Origin: Lactobacillaceae bacterium UBA5807
Lineage (GTDB): Bacteria > Bacillota > Bacilli > Lactobacillales > Lactobacillaceae
Direction: 5' to 3'
Assembly (NCBI GenBank): GCA_002418005.1
Contig: DIDF01000091.1
Span: forward strand, 1 to 17,431
Length of the DNA: 17,431 bases
A program made the translations under genes and the position numbers. How positions within the stretch are numbered: position 1 is the stretch's first letter; every line of letters starts with the position of its first letter. Below the pieces are notes generated by a model, which worked only from the letters and a program-made list of their open reading frames with translations, made no database searches and was not told the origin of the DNA. Below, in pieces: positions 12,803-17,431 of the stretch.

Positions 12803-15121
12803 ATGACCACATTATCCATTGGCAAAAAAACTGAAACTCGATTAAATGACCTTTTTGGAATTTTCTTTGAGGATTTAAACCACGCCGCAGATGGTGGGCT
12901 TTATTCTGAACTTGTTCAAAATCGTTCTTTTGAATTTGAAAAAATCGATAATCCAACCTATTCGCCAACCTATGGCTGGGAATTTAGTGAACCATCATTT
13001 TTCCAAGTTTCAGATGAAGATTGTCTTAATACTAATAATCGCCACTACTTGAAAGTCGATGCGCCTGCTCAAGCAAAAATTACTAACACTGGCTTTTATA
13101 AAGGTATGGCCTTTCAAAAGTTTGCCAAATATGATTTTTCATTCTTTATTAAGCCACTTATCGAGCCAATAGATATCAAAGTTTGGTTAGGAGATAAATC
13201 AGGAAATGTCCTATCTGATATTCAAACTATCTCAGTTGAAAGCCGTCAATGGTTAAAATATGAAGCAAGTTTTGAAAGCTTTGAAGACACTGAAGAAGGA
13301 AATTTAAATATTGAATTCCCAAATGGTGCTAAATTATTACTAGATATGGTTTCCCTGTTTCCGAAGGACACTTTTAATCATCGCAAAAATTATGTTCGTC
13401 GCGATATTGGGGAAACTCTCAAAGCAATGCACCCAAAGTTTTTGCGGTTCCCCGGCGGATGTTTAATTCATGATGGCTCTTTAAACGCTGATGATCGTGA
13501 CTCAATGTATCGCTGGAAAAATTCTCTCGGTCCAGTTGAATCAAGACCAACTCGACGAAAAAAATGGAATTACAATCAGACTTTAGGTTTAGGATATTAT
13601 GAACTATTTCAGCTAAGTGAAGATCTTGGAGCTGAACCATTGCCGGTTTTGCCGGGCGGTTATGATCCCCATAGCTTTGAAGCCGCACCAATGAGTGAAT
13701 TAGGTGAATGGATCGATGATGCTTTAGACCTCATTGAGTTTGCTAATGGTTCTACTGATACCAAATGGGGAAAACGGAGATCTGAATTAGGTCACCCCAA
13801 GCCATTTAATCTTAAATATATTGCGATTGGTAATGAAGAAGTTGGCCAAGCCTTCTTTGACCGCTACCCACATTTTCAAAAAGCAATTAGGGATAAATAT
13901 CCTGAAATAAAAATAATCGGCACAGCGGGACCATTTCCTAGTGGAGCTGAATTTAACCGGGGATGGAAATCAGCTAAAGAAAATCAAGCTGATATAGTTG
14001 ATGAACACTATTACATGTCCACTGATTGGTTTTTAGCCAATCAGCATCGTTATGATTCATATGATCCAAATGGCCCAAAGGTCTTTCTTGGTGAATACGC
14101 AACTAAGGGAAATAAGTGGTACAACGCTGTAGTTGAGGCTAGTTATATGCTTGGCTTGGAACGCAATGCCAATAAAGTTGCATTAGCCTGTTATGCGCCC
14201 TTGTTTGCCAATATCAATGATATTAATTGGAAGCCTGATTTGATTTATTATGATCAAAAATCAGTTTATCCAAGCATGAATTATTATGTTCAGAAGCTAT
14301 TTATGGATTATCAAGGAACCAGAAGTGTTGAATATCAACTCAAAGGATTACCTACAGGGAAGGCTGTTGATCGTGGGCCAATCAAAGGATCTTTTGGATT
14401 TGATATCGGATTTCCTGATGATTTACCAGATATTAAGTATCGTAATTTAACTTTAAAAGAAAAAAATACTGGAAAAATTACTAAGTTTGCCGATGGTAAT
14501 TTTAATCAAAGTGGGCCTAAGGTGATTGGTAGCACCGAAAGTGATGATTATGTATTAAGCTTTGATGCGATTAAAGTCGGTGGGCGTGATGACAAAGGAT
14601 TTGCTTTTCGTTTTGGCAATTCCACTTCTGATTCCGGGAAATATTATGAATGGGTTCTCGGTGGTTGGGCTAACCAGGATTCAATCATCCGTCAACACCT
14701 TTCCGATGAATCGGAAAGTGACTGGAATGAAACGCTTTGGACAATGAACAAAGACCAAACTTATCATTTCGAACTGAAGGCTTCAAATCGTCATATCGTT
14801 GCAAGCATTGACGGAAAAGTAATGAACGATGCTAATAGTGCTGAAGGGATTGTTGAGCCAATCTATAGTGATGTCACCTTTGACGACAAAACTAAACAGT
14901 ATTATCTAAAAGTTGCTAACGTGACTTCCAAATCTGAGAGTATTCAAGTGGCTGCTCCATTTCAAAATTCCAAGCTTATTACCTTGAGTGCTGATCCAAA
15001 TGCGGAAAATAAATTTGATGGCAAAAACAAACTAAATCAAGTTTCTGGAAAAATTTCAGGAACATCAATCGAAATTCCGGCGTATTCAGTTTCTGTTTTG
15101 ATAAGTCCGAGAATTAAATAA
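12803..15121 (+). CDS. Large GH51 alpha-L-arabinofuranosidase
   Basis: A 772-residue cytosolic glycosidase with no signal peptide. It starts with a GH51 N-terminal segment (FFEDLNHAADGGLYSELVQN). A CBM4-like beta-sandwich insert follows at about 60-190. The catalytic barrel holds FLRFPGGC (213-220), AIGNEEVGQ with acid/base E345, and FLGEYA with nucleophile E431. Between barrel and the end of the C-terminal sandwich lies another domain (about 575-690; DYVLSFDAIKVGGRDDKGF, EWVLGGW) like a concanavalin/LamG fold. This layout resembles the long GH51 enzymes of bifidobacteria and lactobacilli, as opposed to the compact GH51 encoded upstream. A strong TAGGAGGA lies before the ATG. It is 39 bases after the transporter gene and is followed by a terminator-like hairpin. 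It probably acts on a different linkage or branched oligomers. Confidence 0.92.
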   Translation: MTTLSIGKKTETRLNDLFGIFFEDLNHAADGGLYSELVQNRSFEFEKIDNPTYSPTYGWEFSEPSFFQVSDEDCLNTNNRHYLKVDAPAQAKITNTGFYKGMAFQKFAKYDFSFFIKPLIEPIDIKVWLGDKSGNVLSDIQTISVESRQWLKYEASFESFEDTEEGNLNIEFPNGAKLLLDMVSLFPKDTFNHRKNYVRRDIGETLKAMHPKFLRFPGGCLIHDGSLNADDRDSMYRWKNSLGPVESRPTRRKKWNYNQTLGLGYYELFQLSEDLGAEPLPVLPGGYDPHSFEAAPMSELGEWIDDALDLIEFANGSTDTKWGKRRSELGHPKPFNLKYIAIGNEEVGQAFFDRYPHFQKAIRDKYPEIKIIGTAGPFPSGAEFNRGWKSAKENQADIVDEHYYMSTDWFLANQHRYDSYDPNGPKVFLGEYATKGNKWYNAVVEASYMLGLERNANKVALACYAPLFANINDINWKPDLIYYDQKSVYPSMNYYVQKLFMDYQGTRSVEYQLKGLPTGKAVDRGPIKGSFGFDIGFPDDLPDIKYRNLTLKEKNTGKITKFADGNFNQSGPKVIGSTESDDYVLSFDAIKVGGRDDKGFAFRFGNSTSDSGKYYEWVLGGWANQDSIIRQHLSDESESDWNETLWTMNKDQTYHFELKASNRHIVASIDGKVMNDANSAEGIVEPIYSDVTFDDKTKQYYLKVANVTSKSESIQVAAPFQNSKLITLSADPNAENKFDGKNKLNQVSGKISGTSIEIPAYSVSVLISPRIK

Positions 15122-15124
15122 ATT

Positions 15125-15166
15125 AAAGTGAAGTCATCAAGCAATTATTTGTGACTTCACTTTTTT
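15125..15166 (+). terminator. Terminator inside the operon, next to the GH43 RBS
   Basis: A 12-bp stem AAAGTGAAGTCA/TGACTTCACTTT (15125-15136 and 15152-15163), extended by CAA/TTG past a bulged T, ends in T6. The ribosome binding site AAAGGAGAG follows at once, with the GH43 start at 15181. The GH43 and reductase genes would need read-through or a promoter I cannot see. Confidence 0.75.
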
Positions 15167-15180
15167 AAAGGAGAGATACA

Positions 15181-16137
15181 TTGATTAAAGAATTTAATGG
15201 CGGATATTTATTTGTTTACTTCACCGGCACCGAAGACAGTGCTTCAGCTGAACAGCTATATCTTTCTCTCAGTCGTGATGGTTTAAATTGGCAAGATTAT
15301 AACAATGATCAACCATTTTTAACTTCTAACATTGGTGAAAAAGGGATTCGTGATCCCTTTATCCTTAGAAAAGAAAATAATCAAGGATTTGTGTTGATGG
15401 CCACTGACCTTTCGATTTTTCATCGAGGCGGTTGGAGTCACACCAACGCGACAGTTACCGGGAGTCGTTCAATGCTGATTTGGGATTCTAAAGATCTAAT
15501 CAATTGGTCAAATCCCAGACTGGTAAAAATGGTTGGCGATTCAGTTGGTTGTGTTTGGGCTCCAGAATCAATTTATGATGCTAAAGTGGGCAAATATCTT
15601 GTTTATTGGGCTTCTCCAAGTGATCGACCAACTCATAAAATGAGAATTTTAAGTAGTTATACCAGTGATTTTGTGAACTTTGGAAAACCTAAAGTATTTA
15701 TTGATAATGATAACGACAAATTAGATGTTATCGATACAACAATCATTAATGACAAAGGCACCTACGTCAGAGCTTCTCGAGATGGTACACTTAGATTAGA
15801 AAAAGCTTCTGATTTAAATGGTAAATGGACAAAATTTGCCACCCTCCAAGATCTTAATGTTGGCGTTGTTGGTGACTCAGTCGAGGGTCCAGAATTTGCC
15901 CAACTTCCAGATGGCCGCTGGTGTCTGTACGTGGATCGTCATTCTCAAAGAACCGGCTATCTGCCGGTTTTGGCTAGTGATGTCACCAGTAATGATCCGA
16001 ATAAGTGGCAGGTTCCCACTAATTTTAATTTTGGGAAATTAAAGAAGCGCCATGGGACAATCTTGCGAGTTACCGGAAGCGAATATGAGGCAATAAAAAA
16101 AGCTTTTTCTAATCAGAAAGTTGAAGGTGAAATTTGA
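15181..16137 (+). CDS. GH43 family glycoside hydrolase
   Basis: A 318-residue, single-domain, five-bladed beta-propeller hydrolase of the arabinofuranosidase/arabinanase/xylosidase type, without a signal peptide. It begins directly with the first blade (GYLFVYFTGTED). By family knowledge the general base is D58 in RDPFI, the pKa modulator D185 in DVIDTTI, and the acid E235 in VEGPE. WAPES at 126-130 is another family signature. Start is TTG at 15181, justified by AAAGGAGAG 5 bases upstream; no better ATG exists. Its stop overlaps the start of the aldo/keto reductase gene (TGATG). It follows the large GH51 after a terminator-like hairpin. It probably trims arabino- or arabinoxylo-oligosaccharides in the cytosol. 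The exact GH43 subfamily and linkage cannot be told here. Confidence 0.9.
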   Translation: MIKEFNGGYLFVYFTGTEDSASAEQLYLSLSRDGLNWQDYNNDQPFLTSNIGEKGIRDPFILRKENNQGFVLMATDLSIFHRGGWSHTNATVTGSRSMLIWDSKDLINWSNPRLVKMVGDSVGCVWAPESIYDAKVGKYLVYWASPSDRPTHKMRILSSYTSDFVNFGKPKVFIDNDNDKLDVIDTTIINDKGTYVRASRDGTLRLEKASDLNGKWTKFATLQDLNVGVVGDSVEGPEFAQLPDGRWCLYVDRHSQRTGYLPVLASDVTSNDPNKWQVPTNFNFGKLKKRHGTILRVTGSEYEAIKKAFSNQKVEGEI

Positions 16138-17105
16138 TGAAATATCGTCGTTTGGGCAAACAGGGAATTAGGGTTAGTGAAATTGCCCTTGGCAGTTGGA
16201 TGACCGATGTCTCAGATCAATCAAAACAGGATTTAGCCGCACAAAGTATTCAGCTGGCTTATGAAAATGGAGTTAACTTTTTTGACTGTGCTGATGCTTA
16301 TAGTGGCGGGGCAGCTGAAAGGTTTCTTGGCAAGGAAATGAAAAAATTCCCAAGAAAAGAATTGGTTCTCTCCAGTAAAGTATTCTTTCCAACCGGCAAA
16401 GGTGTGAATGATCAAGGACTTTCCAGAAAACACATTATGGAATCTATCGATCAATCACTCAAAAATATGCAGACCGATTACTTGGATCTATATTTCTGTC
16501 ACCGATTTGATCCAAATACTCCCCTTGAAGAAACGCTAACTGCATTAAGTGATTTGGTCGATCAAGGCAAGATCCTCTATTACGGTGTTAGTGAATGGCG
16601 ACCAGTTCAGATTTTGGAAGCTCAGCTGGTTATTCAAAAACTTGGCCTTCATCCAATGGCAGTGGTTCAGCCTCAATACAACATGTTTGATCGTTATATT
16701 GAAAATGAACTGATGGACGTTTGCGGTAAGTTAGGGTTAGGAATTGTGCCATTTTCACCATTGTCTCAAGGACTTCTGACCGGAAAGTATCGAAAAGGTC
16801 AGCCAATCCCTGCTGGATCTAGAGCTACTTATCAGGGGCAAATCAAATCTTTGTTAACTGATGAGAACCTGGATAAGGTTGAAGAATTAATTAAGATGGC
16901 CGATGAATTAGGTACTGATTTGGCAACATTCTCATTGGCTTGGGATTTACGTGATCCACGAATTTCAAGTGTCATTACTGGAGCAAGTAAACCCCAGCAG
17001 CTGCAAAATAATTTAAAGGCTTTGGATGTCACTATTCCTGAAGAATACGACAAGCGGATTGATAAGCTTTTCCACTTCAAAAAATTCGAAAGAAAAATCG
17101 GTTAA
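16137..17105 (+). CDS. Aldo/keto reductase
   Basis: A 322-residue cytosolic NADP(H)-dependent reductase of the TIM-barrel AKR superfamily, nearest to the potassium-channel beta-subunit-like/YghZ group. The catalytic tetrad is visible: D50, Y55 (FFDCADAYSGG), K81 (SSKVFF) and H122 (FCHRFD). The cofactor-binding end has TGASKPQQLQNN. The longest frame uses TTG at 16134. The ATG one codon later, at 16137, overlaps the GH43 stop as TGATG and has GAAGGTGA upstream, so it is the better start. Coupling to GH43 suggests a role with the released sugars or aglycones, for example reduction of an aldehyde; the substrate is unknown. A clear terminator follows. Confidence 0.9.
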   Translation: MKYRRLGKQGIRVSEIALGSWMTDVSDQSKQDLAAQSIQLAYENGVNFFDCADAYSGGAAERFLGKEMKKFPRKELVLSSKVFFPTGKGVNDQGLSRKHIMESIDQSLKNMQTDYLDLYFCHRFDPNTPLEETLTALSDLVDQGKILYYGVSEWRPVQILEAQLVIQKLGLHPMAVVQPQYNMFDRYIENELMDVCGKLGLGIVPFSPLSQGLLTGKYRKGQPIPAGSRATYQGQIKSLLTDENLDKVEELIKMADELGTDLATFSLAWDLRDPRISSVITGASKPQQLQNNLKALDVTIPEEYDKRIDKLFHFKKFERKIG

Positions 17106-17124
17106 TTATTACTAAAAATTGTTG

Positions 17125-17155
17125 AAAAGACTACCATTTGTTTGGTAGTCTTTTT
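17125..17155 (+). terminator. Intrinsic terminator of the arabinoside operon
   Basis: A perfect 12-bp stem AAAAGACTACCA/TGGTAGTCTTTT with loop TTTGTT ends in a T-run. It lies 19 bases after the reductase stop. Confidence 0.9.
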
Positions 17156-17184
17156 GTATTTAAATATTAAATGGAAGTGAAGTT

Positions 17185-17430
17185 ATGAAAGTGCAAAGAA
17201 AATTTGCTAGGATGGCTGATGGAACGCGGATTTATTACGAAATTTTTGGTCAAGGATTTCCGTTATTTTTGCTCCATGGTAATGGGGAGAATGGCAAATA
17301 CTTTTCTAAGCAAATTCCAGAATTTTCTCAGCACTTTCAGTTGTTTGTAGTCGATAGCAGAGGACAAGGCAAGTCGAATAATCGGGCTAATCAATTAAAT
17401 TTTTCTTTAATGGGCAAATTACAAGTTTAA
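17185..17430 (+). CDS. Alpha/beta hydrolase, N-terminal part
   Basis: The 81-residue frame is the start of an alpha/beta-hydrolase fold protein: DGTRIYYEIFGQG, then the oxyanion motif LLHGNGENG, then VVDSRGQGKS at the third strand. Proteins of this family are usually 240-280 residues long, and the nucleophile elbow would lie further on. The frame stops at a TAA at 17428-17430 after LMGKLQV. One added T in GTTTAA would keep it open (LQVL). So it may continue past the window with a one-base error, or be a truncated pseudogene. The ATG follows GGAAGTGAAG and lies after the terminator of the previous operon, so it begins a new unit. Substrate unknown; family members act as esterases, lipases or haloperoxidase-like enzymes. 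Confidence 0.65.
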   Translation: MKVQRKFARMADGTRIYYEIFGQGFPLFLLHGNGENGKYFSKQIPEFSQHFQLFVVDSRGQGKSNNRANQLNFSLMGKLQV

Positions 17431-17431
17431 T

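Noticed and set aside
1..17431. CRISPR arrays, tRNA or rRNA genes, insertion sequences, phage genes
   Set aside because: No regular repeat-spacer pattern, no cloverleaf or rRNA segment, and no transposase or integrase motif was seen on reading both strands.

Overview
The window looks like a chromosomal segment of a low-G+C lactic acid bacterium, most likely in the Lactobacillaceae. I infer this from AT-rich codon use, AGGAGG-type ribosome binding sites, TTG/GTG starts, zinc-ribbon membrane proteins with Q/N/P-rich linkers, and a cytoplasmic arabinoside operon. I cannot name the species. I see no rRNA, tRNA, CRISPR, transposase or phage gene.

Region 1 (1-3750) holds cell-envelope proteins. 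A C-terminal gene piece (41-256) precedes a TcaA-like zinc-ribbon membrane protein and a second zinc-ribbon multi-pass protein. These converge, across a bidirectional terminator, on a TM2-domain protein with a long low-complexity tail. Region 2 (3750-5050) encodes two small paralogous secreted proteins. Between them lie the decayed remains of a third copy. Region 3 (5048-8730, all minus strand) is flavin-centred. It has a stand-alone RibB (riboflavin precursor synthesis), then an operon of a membrane-anchored FMN-binding protein, an ApbE flavin transferase, and a NOX/ferric-reductase-like flavocytochrome split by a one-base frameshift between its FAD and NAD(P)H domains. If intact, the module would carry electrons from NAD(P)H through FAD and two b hemes across the membrane to a covalently bound FMN.

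Region 4 (8733-17160) is an arabinose-polymer utilisation locus. An ArsR-type repressor fused to a large C-terminal domain is divergent from a plus-strand cluster: GH51 arabinofuranosidase, an oligosaccharide/H+ symporter-like MFS protein, a second larger GH51, a GH43 and an aldo/keto reductase. None of the hydrolases has a signal peptide. The likely job is import of short arabino-oligosaccharides made by others, followed by cytosolic cleavage to arabinose. Hairpins after the first GH51 and directly before the GH43 could set the relative expression of the cistrons. An alpha/beta hydrolase N-terminus ends the window.

Several starts were moved using RBS position or paralogue alignment. Up to three genes show one-base frame problems at or near short homopolymers (about 24-30, 6418-6420, perhaps 17425). 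These could be real decay or sequence errors. The strongest candidates for novelty are the flavinylated NOX-like module, the secreted paralogue family with its relic, and the ArsR-sensor fusion.
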